From positions 31,911-95,910 of the forward strand of contig CAYMSF010000005.1 in NCBI GenBank assembly GCA_964392985.1: 64,000 nt of DNA, read 5' to 3'. The notes beneath the pieces were generated by a model that was not told the DNA's origin, searched no databases, and saw only the letters and a program-made list of their open reading frames with translations. The DNA comes from CAYMSF01 sp964392985. GTDB taxonomy: Bacteria > Verrucomicrobiota > Lentisphaeria > Victivallales > Victivallaceae. Positions 35,627-45,714 of this stretch are shown in pieces. The translations under genes were made by a program, and so were the position numbers. Numbering within the stretch: position 1 is the first letter of the stretch; each line of letters opens with the position of its first letter.

Positions 35627-37525
35627 CTAGTTTATAGCTTTAAATTTACAGACGGTCTTGCATGCACCGCATTTTATACAAACATTAATATCAATTATGT
35701 GTGGTTGTTTTTTTTCTCCACGGATGGCATTTACCGGGCATGCTTTGATACATGCGGTGCAGCCCTTGCACAGTTCCGCGACAATGGTCAGCGATGTCAA
35801 CGCAGTGCATTCTCCCGTCGGGCAATGCTTGTTGAATACATGCTCTTCATATTCCTTGCGGAAATATTTCATGGTTGACAGTACCGGATTCGGTGCGGTT
35901 TTGCCAAGTCCGCAGAGCGAACCGATTTTAACCGCCCTGGCTGTCTTGTCCAGCAGTTCAAGGGTCTGTTCATTACCGCGTCCGGCGATAATGTCATCGA
36001 GCATTGCCAGCATTTGCCGTGTTCCTTCCCGGCAGGGGACGCATTTGCCGCAGGATTCATTCTGAGTGAATTGCATGAAAAATCTGGCAATACGCACCAT
36101 GCACGTCTGATTATTCATTACCACCAGACCGCCGGAGCCGACCATTGCGCCGACGTTCTTCAGCGAATCAAAATCCAGCGGCATATCCAGCATTTCAGGT
36201 GTCAGGCATCCGCCGGAAGGACCGCCAATCTGGACAGACTTGAATGCTTCTCCGGTAACCTTACCATCATTGTCTATAACCCCGCCGCCGATATTGTTGA
36301 CGATTTCCCGGAGTGTTGTCCCGAATGGCACTTCGATAAGTCCGGTATTCGCGACGTGGCCGGTAAGCGCAAAGGTTTTCGTTCCCGGCGAATTAGCGGT
36401 GCCGATGGCACGATATTTTTCAGCGCCATCACGGATTATCATCGGTACAGATGCTAAAGTTTCAACGTTATTGATGACGGTTGGTTTACCCCACAGTCCT
36501 TTCTGCGCAGGGTAGGGCGGTTTGGGCATCGGCATACCGCGTTTTCCTTCTATAGATGCCAGCAATGCGGTTTCTTCGCCGCAGACAAAGGCACCGGCTC
36601 CCTCCATAACATGAAGTTTAAAGTTAAAAGCGGTACCGAATAGATTATTGCCGAGAAGTCCGGCTCCGGCGGCCGCTTTGACTGCATTGCGGATTCGTTC
36701 TACCGCCAACGGGTATTCAGCTCTGACGTAAATGTACCCCTCATCAGCGCCGACGGCTTTGCCGGCGATAAGCATTCCCTCAATAACGCCATGAGGATTG
36801 CCTTCCATGACGGAACGGTCCATAAATGCGCCGGGATCGCCTTCATCGCCGTTACAGACAATGTATTTTTTGTTATTTTCAACAGCCAGTGTTATTTGCC
36901 ATTTTCGTCCCGTTGGAAAACCGCCGCCGCCCCGGCCTCGCAGTCCGGAATCAAGAATTTTTTGACATATTTCCTGGCTGTTCAGTCCGGTAATTGCTGT
37001 ACGCGCGGCGTAATATCCGCCGCGGTAGATGTATTCCGCGATATTGTCCGGTTCGATCATGCAATTACTCAGTACCACCCGGTGCTGGCGGTTGTAAAAA
37101 GAGATTTCCTCATCACCTTTGCAATATTTACCGGTAACCGGGTTAAGATAGAGCAGGCGCTCAATTATTTCTCCCTTAATCAGAGTGCGGGTAACAATTT
37201 CAGGAACGTCGCTTGGTTTAACCCGGGTATACAGGATTCCGGCCGGTTCAATCCTTAAGAGCGGCCCCATCTGACAAAATCCCTGGCAACCGCTTCTGGA
37301 AATATAGTTGACGTCATGATTGTCTTCATGGACGGCAAGCTCTAATTTTATTTTCAAGTTATACTCATTCATGGTTGCAACAAGCGCTTCGCACACGGCA
37401 AGCGCACCATTGGCAACACAGCCGGTTCCGGCGCAAAGAATCAACCGGCATTTGAGTCCAGCCGTGGCAGCGGCATAACCGGCAGAGGTCTTTTCAAGTT
37501 CAAGCGGTTCAATCTGGGTATTCAT
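35627..37525 (-). CDS. hydB: Bifurcating hydrogenase subunit HydB (NuoF-like)
   Basis: A 632-residue flavoprotein. A thioredoxin-like [2Fe-2S] domain is at residues about 20-115 (CAGTGCVANGA, SRSGCQGFC). The NuoF core has the FMN loop GLRGRGGGGFPTGRKW, the NADH site CNGDEGDPGAFMDR and ESCGKCVPCREGT for a [4Fe-4S] cluster. The C-terminus adds a two-cluster ferredoxin (CKGCTACIKACP, CIKCGACKTVCKF). This layout is that of HydB, the NADH-binding bifurcation subunit. GGAGGAAA precedes the ATG, 2 bp after the hydC stop. Confidence 0.94.
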   Translation of the reverse strand: MNTQIEPLELEKTSAGYAAATAGLKCRLILCAGTGCVANGALAVCEALVATMNEYNLKIKLELAVHEDNHDVNYISRSGCQGFCQMGPLLRIEPAGILYTRVKPSDVPEIVTRTLIKGEIIERLLYLNPVTGKYCKGDEEISFYNRQHRVVLSNCMIEPDNIAEYIYRGGYYAARTAITGLNSQEICQKILDSGLRGRGGGGFPTGRKWQITLAVENNKKYIVCNGDEGDPGAFMDRSVMEGNPHGVIEGMLIAGKAVGADEGYIYVRAEYPLAVERIRNAVKAAAGAGLLGNNLFGTAFNFKLHVMEGAGAFVCGEETALLASIEGKRGMPMPKPPYPAQKGLWGKPTVINNVETLASVPMIIRDGAEKYRAIGTANSPGTKTFALTGHVANTGLIEVPFGTTLREIVNNIGGGVIDNDGKVTGEAFKSVQIGGPSGGCLTPEMLDMPLDFDSLKNVGAMVGSGGLVVMNNQTCMVRIARFFMQFTQNESCGKCVPCREGTRQMLAMLDDIIAGRGNEQTLELLDKTARAVKIGSLCGLGKTAPNPVLSTMKYFRKEYEEHVFNKHCPTGECTALTSLTIVAELCKGCTACIKACPVNAIRGEKKQPHIIDINVCIKCGACKTVCKFKAIN

Positions 37526-37527
37526 AA

Positions 37528-38052
37528 TCAGTTTTCCTCCGGCATATTGTTTTTTTCCTGTACAATAATTTTTTCAACGATAGCAACGGCCTGTTCCGGA
37601 CGCACCTGCCCGAAAACTTCGCCGTCCACCAGCATCACCGGCGCGATTCCACAGGCGCCGAGACAACTGACTGTTTCGACGGTGAACATCATGTCATCAG
37701 TTGTTTTCTTCTCCGGGGTGAGCTTCAACCGTTTATATAATGCTTCAAGGATACCGTGTGATTTTTTTACATGGCAGGCGGTGCCGTCGCAAAGACGGAA
37801 GATGTGTTTACCTTTCGGTTCCAGCGAGAAATGGGCGTAGAAAGTTGCCACGCCATAAACTTGTGCCGGGGGCATCTTTAATGCTCCGGCGACATAACTG
37901 ATAACGCTTTCGGACAAATAACGGTGTTCTTCCTGTATTGCCTGGAGTATGGCAATCAATTTTGCTTTGCTATGGCGGTTTTCCGTCAAAATACGATCGA
38001 CAACTGCCATTTTGAGAGGTGGCACGGCTTTTTCCTTTGTAATTGTGTTCAT
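37528..38052 (-). CDS. hydC: Bifurcating hydrogenase subunit HydC (NuoE-like)
   Basis: A 174-residue thioredoxin-fold [2Fe-2S] protein. Cluster cysteines are in CDGTACHVKKS and in TVSCLGACGIAPVM; PPAQVYGVATFYAHF is the NuoE-family block. It passes electrons between HydB and HydA. AGGAG precedes the ATG. It is 15 bp after the phosphatase gene and nearly abuts hydB. Confidence 0.94.
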   Translation of the reverse strand: MNTITKEKAVPPLKMAVVDRILTENRHSKAKLIAILQAIQEEHRYLSESVISYVAGALKMPPAQVYGVATFYAHFSLEPKGKHIFRLCDGTACHVKKSHGILEALYKRLKLTPEKKTTDDMMFTVETVSCLGACGIAPVMLVDGEVFGQVRPEQAVAIVEKIIVQEKNNMPEEN

Positions 38053-38067
38053 GATGGCTCCTTATTT

Positions 38068-39249
38068 TTATAGATATTTAATTATTACATCTTTGTAATA
38101 TTTATTTTGTAATGCCGCTGCAATTCGTTTAATAATGTTTCTTCTTATCTCCAGCTCAATCGGCAGATTCGGATCCTGATGCGCCTGATTGATGCGGGTA
38201 CCGACATGAAATTCGATAATGTCGTTGCGCAATAATAATTTCACCAGTTGTCCCGCAGCGTTATTTTTGATTTCATCGCTGCCACACTCGAGATATTGCG
38301 CCGCCCGGGTCAGAGTGAAAATTCCTTCAGTAACTAAATCTATCCCGGATATTGCTGAACATGGCGGCAGTCCGTCCACGGCACTGTGCGGCGTCATGTT
38401 GAGTTCTCTGGACAATTCCCGTGCAATGATTGCGGCGGTAGTTCCGCCGCAAATAATCTTATTGCCCTGAAATCCGTTTAGACTGTTTGCAATCAGGACA
38501 TCTTTAGCCGGGTCAAACGGTGGTCCGGTTACAAGCATAACACGCTGTGGCTGGCGGAAATGGATTACCGCGCAGGTCATGTCGTCACCGGCATGGTATG
38601 CCGGTTCACGCCGCAGTCCCTCGCGAATCATCATTTCGGCTGTTTCCATCGCGGTTTTTTCCGGTTCGGCATTAATAATTCCGGTTAAAAACTGTCTGCA
38701 GCCGTTGTTTCCCCAACCTTTGGGATATTTATCGGTTCCAACGCCGGCCTGACTGATGCCGTCGGTAAGGAACACCAGCCGGTCATGTTGTTTAACTGGT
38801 AATTCGGTAATGCGCAAAGTTTGTTTGGCACATTGTGCAGTCGATACCAATGCCGGTATTGGACCATTATTTTCATCATGGCAGAAAGAAAGAAATTCCG
38901 GATTACCCATCTCAATGATTTTTGCGGTTCCGTCCAGTTGAATGTCAATCAGGGTGAACGTGGCATAACTGATTTCACGCTGGCTGCAGAATGGCAGTGC
39001 ACCCATTATAATACCGGCGGAACGCGGCATGTCCATATTTGCGCCGACGAATTTTATTCCCATCGTTACGGTCATATTGGCAAGAATATTTGCCTTGACC
39101 CCGCTGCCCAGGCCGTCAGACAATGCAGCAATAACACGGTTCTCCTCCGGAATTTTGCGGAATTTGAATACATCACCGCAAATCTTCTGACCGTGTTTGT
39201 TGCACTGACAGTACCCGATGTCGGGGAATAATATTTGTTGTTCATTCAT
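38068..39249 (-). CDS. SpoIIE/PP2C-type serine phosphatase of the hydrogenase operon
   Basis: A 393-residue protein. Residues about 1-235 form a PP2C-like phosphatase: metal aspartates in CGDVFKF, ALSDGLGSG, VFLTDGIS and AGDDMTCAVIHF. The remaining 160 residues (from about VMLVTGPPFDPAKD, with CGGTTAAIIARELSREL) form a second domain regularly seen in phosphatases next to HydS. It sits between hydS and hydC with gaps of 18 and 15 bp. It is inferred to relay the HydS signal by dephosphorylating an unknown protein; no cognate kinase is adjacent. Confidence 0.82.
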   Translation of the reverse strand: MNEQQILFPDIGYCQCNKHGQKICGDVFKFRKIPEENRVIAALSDGLGSGVKANILANMTVTMGIKFVGANMDMPRSAGIIMGALPFCSQREISYATFTLIDIQLDGTAKIIEMGNPEFLSFCHDENNGPIPALVSTAQCAKQTLRITELPVKQHDRLVFLTDGISQAGVGTDKYPKGWGNNGCRQFLTGIINAEPEKTAMETAEMMIREGLRREPAYHAGDDMTCAVIHFRQPQRVMLVTGPPFDPAKDVLIANSLNGFQGNKIICGGTTAAIIARELSRELNMTPHSAVDGLPPCSAISGIDLVTEGIFTLTRAAQYLECGSDEIKNNAAGQLVKLLLRNDIIEFHVGTRINQAHQDPNLPIELEIRRNIIKRIAAALQNKYYKDVIIKYL

Positions 39250-39267
39250 AAAGTAACGTACCTTATA

Positions 39268-40998
39268 TTACCGGACAATTTTAGCCGGTGCATAATTTTC
39301 ACTGATAGAGCGCAATAAAATTTCTGTTTCCGCCATATTTTCACCGAGTTTACAAGCGATATCCTGTACGGCAGCAAGATTTTTGGTGATTATTTCACTG
39401 GCGCGTTCGGCAATTTCTTCGCGCTTGAGTTCTGTACCGGTGATATCAGTAATTATTGCTCCAGCGGTCTCTTGCGGCTCAATATTGAATACGGTTATAC
39501 TCAAAAGTTTGTCATTCAACCGCACCGATTCCAACCTGATATCTTCACCACTGTTCAAACAAGCAGTAAAATATTTGAAGAAAGGAACAATCCGCCTGAT
39601 ATCAGCGCCACCCATTCCGGGTATTGCTTCAAACGCCAGAAGATTGGATTCACCAAATATCTCTGCAAATCGCCGGTTACATTCAACAATCTTCAGTTCA
39701 GCGTCAAAGATAACTATCCCGGATGGAATGGAGCGCAACAAGGCGTTAGCCTTCTTCTGCGCCTGTTTGCGCAAATATGACACACACATTGATGTTTCCG
39801 CCTTACTGTTAATCAGTGCCGTTGCAAAATTTCTGCAGGTATCATAACCGCAACCACCGCAATTTAATTCATCGTCACTGGAATTTTTGCCAATGCTTTT
39901 CAACGCCTGTGTTATTTCATGCATCCCGGCGGCACACTCCGGCGTTGCGGATACTGAATAATTTGCATTTATTTCACCAGCCGTCACTTTACGCGTTGTA
40001 TCTGCCGGGAATTTTGTGTTTTTTATTATCCGTAACATTGCCGGTAACAGTGCAGAATTACGTTCCGTGCATGGCCCCTGGATGCAACCGCCGTGACAAG
40101 TCATGGTTTCAATAAAAACCGGCATTTCAACCTCCATCGGATTGATTTCATCGAGCGCCTGTTTGATATTGGCTATTCCGGTCAAGGTTATGAATTTTAC
40201 CGCTTCAGGAACCCGGTATGTTTTTATTGTATCAATCATGCCGCCTTCAACCGGATAAATTGCTCCTTCCTCTGCCGCGTACGGTACAAATTTATTATCC
40301 ATGGTTTCATCCAGTTCTGATAATACAATATTTTTGCTCGCCAGCCACCGTTTAAGTTCAGTGAAGGTCAGCGCCAACTCCATCAATTCCGGATTACGGT
40401 CAGCTTCATTTTTCTTGGCGACGCATGGACCGATGAAAACAATGCGAATCGTGTCGCCAAACCATTTTTTTAACATTTTGCAATGAGTTAATGCCGGCGA
40501 GAGCAGCCGGGTAATTGCCGGCGCCGTTACCGGTTGATAGCGGCATAAATAATCTACTGCCGCCGGACATGCTGAAGAGATGGCCAATCCGCCTTTGAGT
40601 TTTCCCAAATCTCCCGCAACCGCCTCAGATACTGCCTGCGCTCCCAATGCTGTTTCACTGACACCGGCAAAGCCAAGACTGCGTAATCCGGCAACCATTT
40701 GTTTCGGACTGATCCCCGTAAACTCATTTATCCACGAAGGCGCCAACGAGACATATACCGGATTATTACCGCCCAATAATGCTATAGTGCGGCTCAAGTC
40801 ATCTCTGACCTGTTTGGCATGCACGGGGCAAATCGCCACGCAACCACCGCAACAAACACACAGTTCAGGTATGATTGTCGCATGTCCGTTCTCAACTTTG
40901 ATCGCTTTGACCGGACAATGGCGGAGACATTTATAGCAGTCCTGACATTCCGTCTCTTTCGTAAATATTGGATAATTGTTCTTCTGCGCCTGTTCCAT
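39268..40998 (-). CDS. hydS: Sensory [FeFe] hydrogenase HydS (group C) with PAS domain
   Basis: A 576-residue protein. It starts with two ferredoxin-like [4Fe-4S] motifs (C18-x2-C21-x2-C24-x3-C28; C47 region), then an H-cluster domain with SSACPAAVDYL (141-151), GPCVAKKNEA (190-199) and TMTCHGGCIQGPC (298-310). The proton-relay Cys of catalytic enzymes (first C of TSCCP) is Ala143 here, as in sensory hydrogenases. A further four-Cys iron-sulfur motif (NCGGCGYDTC, then C405) and a PAS domain (about 415-530) follow, with a helical tail. It is the first gene of the hyd operon and probably senses H2 or redox state to control it through the phosphatase. Confidence 0.88.
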   Translation of the reverse strand: MEQAQKNNYPIFTKETECQDCYKCLRHCPVKAIKVENGHATIIPELCVCCGGCVAICPVHAKQVRDDLSRTIALLGGNNPVYVSLAPSWINEFTGISPKQMVAGLRSLGFAGVSETALGAQAVSEAVAGDLGKLKGGLAISSACPAAVDYLCRYQPVTAPAITRLLSPALTHCKMLKKWFGDTIRIVFIGPCVAKKNEADRNPELMELALTFTELKRWLASKNIVLSELDETMDNKFVPYAAEEGAIYPVEGGMIDTIKTYRVPEAVKFITLTGIANIKQALDEINPMEVEMPVFIETMTCHGGCIQGPCTERNSALLPAMLRIIKNTKFPADTTRKVTAGEINANYSVSATPECAAGMHEITQALKSIGKNSSDDELNCGGCGYDTCRNFATALINSKAETSMCVSYLRKQAQKKANALLRSIPSGIVIFDAELKIVECNRRFAEIFGESNLLAFEAIPGMGGADIRRIVPFFKYFTACLNSGEDIRLESVRLNDKLLSITVFNIEPQETAGAIITDITGTELKREEIAERASEIITKNLAAVQDIACKLGENMAETEILLRSISENYAPAKIVR

Positions 40999-41672
40999 AT
41001 TATTTATACTTCACCGGTTATTTAATCTTTTTAAATTAATATAATTCAATAAATATATTAATATTAATATAATAATAGTATGAAATTTTATAATGTCAAG
41101 AATGATAGTTATAAAAATATTGATATTTTTATATTAATTGTAAATTTGCTTCATTATTATGACAGTTATGGTGTTTGTTGAAATACTGAGCTGCAATCAT
41201 AAATTTAATAAAGACAAGGGATATTCCGAGAATGAGCAGGGGATGGAACGACACAAATTTGACATTTATATTCGGTTGATAAAACTAATGCCAATTGAAC
41301 TTAAAATAACCTTGTTCGGCAACTGCCGGATTGCGATCATTTGATTTTAGATTCATATTATTGACTATGTTTTATACTCAAGTTTAACTGTGCTTTAAGA
41401 ATACCAGACCAACTCAAAATTGCGCAATTGTAACTATTGATGGAGTCATATTCAGCATAAACAGTACATAATTGTTCAATACATGTGATTGTCCAGTGAT
41501 ATTTTTAGCTGAATCTCGCTACATATTTATTTCGTGATAAATATATTTATAAATATTTATGAAAAAAATTTGACTTGCATTTATTGAATGGCTAAATTAA
41601 TTTTGGTGTGGAATAAAAAGCACGTTAGCGAAGAATTAGATTCTGTAAATTAGCATATGAGGGGGGAAGTGT
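40999..41672. other. Divergent intergenic region between hydS and the hybrid kinase
   Basis: This 674-base region is very AT-rich, especially 41030-41150 beside hydS, where the hydrogenase operon promoter must lie; no Rex-type operator was recognised. A short reading frame at 41159-41344 has no homology I can name and no good ribosome binding site, so it is not called. A candidate promoter for the kinase is listed separately. Confidence 0.5.
41570..41598 (+). promoter_or_regulatory. Candidate promoter of the hybrid kinase gene
   Basis: TTGACT (41570-41575), a 17-base spacer and TAAATT (41593-41598), about 75 bases before the kinase ATG. The -35 is 5 of 6 and the -10 is 4 of 6. Confidence 0.35.
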
Positions 41673-44600
41673 ATGCATTTTCGCAATTGTCTACATGAAG
41701 AATTAATTAGAGCAATTGTTCATATTCATTTTTCATTGAGATTCCTATTTTTCCGCGATTGGTTTCGGACTGCATTTTGTTTATTTTTGGTTTTAACTAG
41801 CTACAGTAGTGCCTTCGCGGTTGAAAATAAGAAACCTGACAAGGTGGTATTACAGTTAAAGTGGAAACATCAGTTTCAATTCGCCGGTTATTATGCGGCA
41901 GAAGAAAAGGGGTATTACAAGGAAGCTGGACTTGACGTTACCATTGTGGAAGCGCGACCTGGAATGGATCCGGCGGAGGAGGTGTTGGCGGGGCGGGCTG
42001 ATTTCGGTGTTGCAGGAAGCTCGCTGGTACTTTTGCGTGACAAGGCTAAGCCGGTGATAATACTCGCCGCAATTTTTCAACATTCCCCGTTGGCGATTAT
42101 GATGAAGGATGACGGCAGTATTGCCGATGTGCAGGCATTAGCCGGAAAAACGGTGATGATTGAACCGCTTTCATCTGACATCCTGGCTTATCTGCAGATT
42201 GAAAATGTTAATATTGATTCGATGAAAATTGTTCCGCACACCTTCGATGTAAAAGATTTGATTGATAATAAAGTGGATGCAATGACCGCATACACCACCA
42301 CTGAACCATATTATCTTCGCAAGCTTAAAATACCTTACAAGCTTTTTCAGCCACATGACAGCGGTGTCGATTTTTATGGTGATTGCCTCTTTACCACCGA
42401 AAAACAGATCAAGCTTCATCCGGACCGCGTCAAGGCATTTCGTGAAGCATCTCTGCGCGGATGGAAATATGCCATGGACCATCCGGAAGAAATGATTACC
42501 ACTATCCGCTGGAAATACGACTCAACCCGGTCAAAGGAACAATTACTGTTTGAAGCAATAGAAATGCGTGCGTTGATTAAACCAAATGTTATTGAAATTG
42601 GCTACATGAATACGGCGAGATGGCAGCAAATTGTGGAAACTTATAAAAAATCCGGACAAATATCGCATCAACTTTCTGCAAAATCTTTTCTTTATTCCAA
42701 TATTCCGGTATCGGTACGGATGAAACCGTATTACGCACTTATGACGTTGATGGCGTTGCTGCTGACCGGTTTTTGCGTTGTTGCTATACGCTTTAAAAAA
42801 CTTAATTCAGCGCTTAAAAATGAAATTGAATTACGCGACCTGGCGGAAAACAATTTGAAAGAAACTAAGAGCATCTTCGAAACTGCATTTGACCAGAGTC
42901 CGGCGGGAATTATCATTGCGGATGCGCCGGATGGCAATCTCCGGTATATTAATAAATCTGCCCGTAAGATATTGGGCAACCCCGCTGACAGGGCTGTTGT
43001 CGGTATGGATTCAAAACAATTTACCCCGGGGATACAGTTGTTGTATTTGGATGGAGTCAGGGCAACACCGGTGAAAGGACCATTGGCCAGAGCCATACTC
43101 CACGGTGAAAGCATCAGCAAGGAATTTATCAGTCATGACAGTGATAAGGTTGAACGTTTTGTACTGACAAACGCCGCCCCTATTGTTAATGACGATGGGA
43201 ATATTAAGGCGGGAGTGGCCATTGTTGTCGATATTACCGAACGCAAAAAAGCGCAAATGGCATTGATTGAAAGTGAAAAGCGTTTTCAGTCAATCGCAGA
43301 CACTGCCCCCATGTTACTGTGGATGACTGACACTGACTGTTTGTGTACATATTTAAACTTGCGCTGGCTGGAATTCACCGGACGGACAATGGAACAGGAA
43401 GCCGGTTATGGCTGGAGTGATTGTGTGCATCCGGAAGATTATAAAAACTGTCTTTATGCCCGTACTGAGGCGGTTAATTCGCGTCAACCCTTTATTGCAG
43501 AGTACCGTCTGCTGCACCATAGCGGTGAATACCGCTGGGTTATTGATTCAGGTATTCCGCGGTTTAATGCTACTGGAGAATTTCTCGGTTTCATCGGTTC
43601 GGTGACTGATATAACCTATCGTAAAATCGCCGAGGAAAAATTACAGGAGAGTGAAAACCGTCTGAGCGAGCTGGCGTTACAGAGCGGTACGGTGGCGTGG
43701 GAAGTTGACAGCAGTGGAATGTTGACTTATATGAGTCACGTTGCTGAGTCGATTTTGGGCTATCGCCCCGATGAACTGGTGGGACATTTTCATTTCTATG
43801 ATCTTCACCCGGAATCCGGGCGCGAGGAGTTCAAGGCGGCAGCTTTCTCGGTTATGAGTAAGAATGAACCTTTCCGTAATCTCGTCAATCCGGTAAGGAA
43901 AAAGGATGGACATCTTATCTGGGTGTCAACCAATGGTATTCCCATGTTGAATCCGGACGGAACTTTGCGCGGATATCGCGGTTCCGATACCGATATTACT
44001 GAACGTAAACGCAGTCAGGACGCACTTATTCGCAGTGAAGCACGATTCCGCAGTTATTTTGATCTTCCACTGTTCGGAGTGACCATTACTTCGTCAAATA
44101 AAATTATTATGGCTGTCAATCCTGCAATGTGTAAGATGCTGGGTTATACCGAGGTAGAATTGGTTGGCATGAGCTGGGTTGATACGACGCACCCTGACGA
44201 TTTAGCGAGTAATTTTGAGATATTCAACCGTATCGTCACCGGCGAAATCGACCAGTTTACGGTTGAGAAACGCATGATTCATCGCGACGGTCATTATATC
44301 TTTACTCAGGTAGCAGTTCAATGTTTGCGCCGTCCTGACCGTTCAATTGATTATTTTGTCTCTGCAATTATGGATATTACAGAACGTAAAAGAACCGAGG
44401 ATGAACTTATTAAGGCTAAGGAACGCGCCGAGGAAAGTGACCGCTTGAAGTCGGCTTTCCTTTCCATTGTTAGCCATGAAATCAGAACTCCCATGAATGG
44501 TATTATGGGATTTGCTGAACTGTTGCGGGAGCCGCATTTAGCCGGTGAGAAACAACAGCAGTATATCAATATAATTGAAAAGAGCGGTCAACGTTTGCTT

Positions 44601-45545
44601 AATACGATCACTGACATCATTAATATCTCTAAAATTGAAGCCGGTGATATGAAGCTTGCTCTTTCAAGTACCAATGTAAACGAGCAAATCGAGTACGTTG
44701 ATTCATTATTCAAACAGGAAGCCGAGAAAAAAGGATTACGATTTTCATATAAAAATCAATTGTCTCACCGGGATGCTGTAATCAAAGCAGATCGCGAAAA
44801 ACTTTATAGCATTATTACGGTATTGGTATCAAATGCCATCAAATTTACCACTGCCGGCAGTGTCGAATTCGGCTATGAGAAAAAGGGTGAGGAACTGGAA
44901 TTTTTTGTAAAAGATACCGGCATCGGTATTCCAGCTGAACGGCAGAAAGCGGTTTTTGAGCGGTTTGTTCAAGCAGACATTGGCGATAGCAGAGCGTTCC
45001 AGGGCTCCGGGCTGGGCTTATCAATTGCCAAAGCTTACGCGGAAATCATGGGCGGAAAAATATGGTTGAAGAGTGAAGAAGGCAAAGGTTCTATATTTTA
45101 TCTCACCATTCCCTATAATCCTCAAATTGAAGAAAAAGTTGTCGTAAAAAAGAGTGTTTCACCGGCACCGGTCGATAAGAAAATTAAAAAACTGAAAATA
45201 CTAATCGCCGAGGACGATGAAACTTCTGAATTACTGCTTGCGGCAACAATTAAAAATTTAGGCGGAAAAATTTTAACCGCGGTGAATGGAACTGAAGCTA
45301 TTGAGTTATGCCATAATAATCCGGATATAGATTTGATTCTTATGGATATTAAAATGCCAGAAATGGACGGCTATGAAGCCACCAGACAAATTCGGCAATT
45401 TAATCAGAATGTGATTATTATCGCTCAGACCGCCTATGCTTTAACCAGTGAAAAAGCTGCGGCGAAAGCCGCGGGGTGCAATGATTACATCACCAAACCG
45501 ATTAATCATCAAGCGTTGATGAAACTGATTACGAAGTATTTTTAG
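41673..45545 (+). CDS. Hybrid histidine kinase with NMT1/THI5 sensor, PAS repeats and receiver
   Basis: A 1290-residue protein. A hydrophobic signal or membrane stretch is near residues 32-50. Residues about 55-330 match the NMT1/THI5 substrate-binding fold (LQLKWKHQFQFAGYYAAEEK, AGRADFGVAGSSL), placed outside the cell. A membrane helix is at 353-372. Four PAS domains follow (about 405-525, 535-655, 665-780, 790-905). The kinase core has H935 (SHEIRTPMNG), the N box VLVSNAIKFT, DTGIGIP and GSGLGLSIAKAYAEIMGG. The C-terminal receiver has the phospho-acceptor D1225 (LMDIKMPEMDG). The fold suggests sensing of a pyrimidine or similar small ligand. GGGGGGAAG precedes the ATG. No response regulator gene is adjacent. 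Confidence 0.9.
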   Translation: MHFRNCLHEELIRAIVHIHFSLRFLFFRDWFRTAFCLFLVLTSYSSAFAVENKKPDKVVLQLKWKHQFQFAGYYAAEEKGYYKEAGLDVTIVEARPGMDPAEEVLAGRADFGVAGSSLVLLRDKAKPVIILAAIFQHSPLAIMMKDDGSIADVQALAGKTVMIEPLSSDILAYLQIENVNIDSMKIVPHTFDVKDLIDNKVDAMTAYTTTEPYYLRKLKIPYKLFQPHDSGVDFYGDCLFTTEKQIKLHPDRVKAFREASLRGWKYAMDHPEEMITTIRWKYDSTRSKEQLLFEAIEMRALIKPNVIEIGYMNTARWQQIVETYKKSGQISHQLSAKSFLYSNIPVSVRMKPYYALMTLMALLLTGFCVVAIRFKKLNSALKNEIELRDLAENNLKETKSIFETAFDQSPAGIIIADAPDGNLRYINKSARKILGNPADRAVVGMDSKQFTPGIQLLYLDGVRATPVKGPLARAILHGESISKEFISHDSDKVERFVLTNAAPIVNDDGNIKAGVAIVVDITERKKAQMALIESEKRFQSIADTAPMLLWMTDTDCLCTYLNLRWLEFTGRTMEQEAGYGWSDCVHPEDYKNCLYARTEAVNSRQPFIAEYRLLHHSGEYRWVIDSGIPRFNATGEFLGFIGSVTDITYRKIAEEKLQESENRLSELALQSGTVAWEVDSSGMLTYMSHVAESILGYRPDELVGHFHFYDLHPESGREEFKAAAFSVMSKNEPFRNLVNPVRKKDGHLIWVSTNGIPMLNPDGTLRGYRGSDTDITERKRSQDALIRSEARFRSYFDLPLFGVTITSSNKIIMAVNPAMCKMLGYTEVELVGMSWVDTTHPDDLASNFEIFNRIVTGEIDQFTVEKRMIHRDGHYIFTQVAVQCLRRPDRSIDYFVSAIMDITERKRTEDELIKAKERAEESDRLKSAFLSIVSHEIRTPMNGIMGFAELLREPHLAGEKQQQYINIIEKSGQRLLNTITDIINISKIEAGDMKLALSSTNVNEQIEYVDSLFKQEAEKKGLRFSYKNQLSHRDAVIKADREKLYSIITVLVSNAIKFTTAGSVEFGYEKKGEELEFFVKDTGIGIPAERQKAVFERFVQADIGDSRAFQGSGLGLSIAKAYAEIMGGKIWLKSEEGKGSIFYLTIPYNPQIEEKVVVKKSVSPAPVDKKIKKLKILIAEDDETSELLLAATIKNLGGKILTAVNGTEAIELCHNNPDIDLILMDIKMPEMDGYEATRQIRQFNQNVIIIAQTAYALTSEKAAAKAAGCNDYITKPINHQALMKLITKYF

Positions 45546-45714
45546 CTGATGCGTATTTGCGGTAATACAGCGACTTTAATTTTGGTTTCCGTCTCGTGCT
45601 GGCGCGTTAATCGAAGCAATATCCCGTAAATCTTTTAAATTCAACATTACGTTCTGTATCAGGTTTATTATTAAGACACGACAGTGTTTAATGTTAATTT
45701 ATATCGTCGCGGAT

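Noticed and set aside
41030..41110. AT-rich direct and inverted TTAATATTAATA pattern considered as a Rex or other redox operator
   Set aside because: It does not fit the Rex consensus and such patterns arise easily in this composition.
41159..41344. A 61-codon frame in the hydS/kinase gap
   Set aside because: No ribosome binding site, no recognisable family and AT-rich surroundings.
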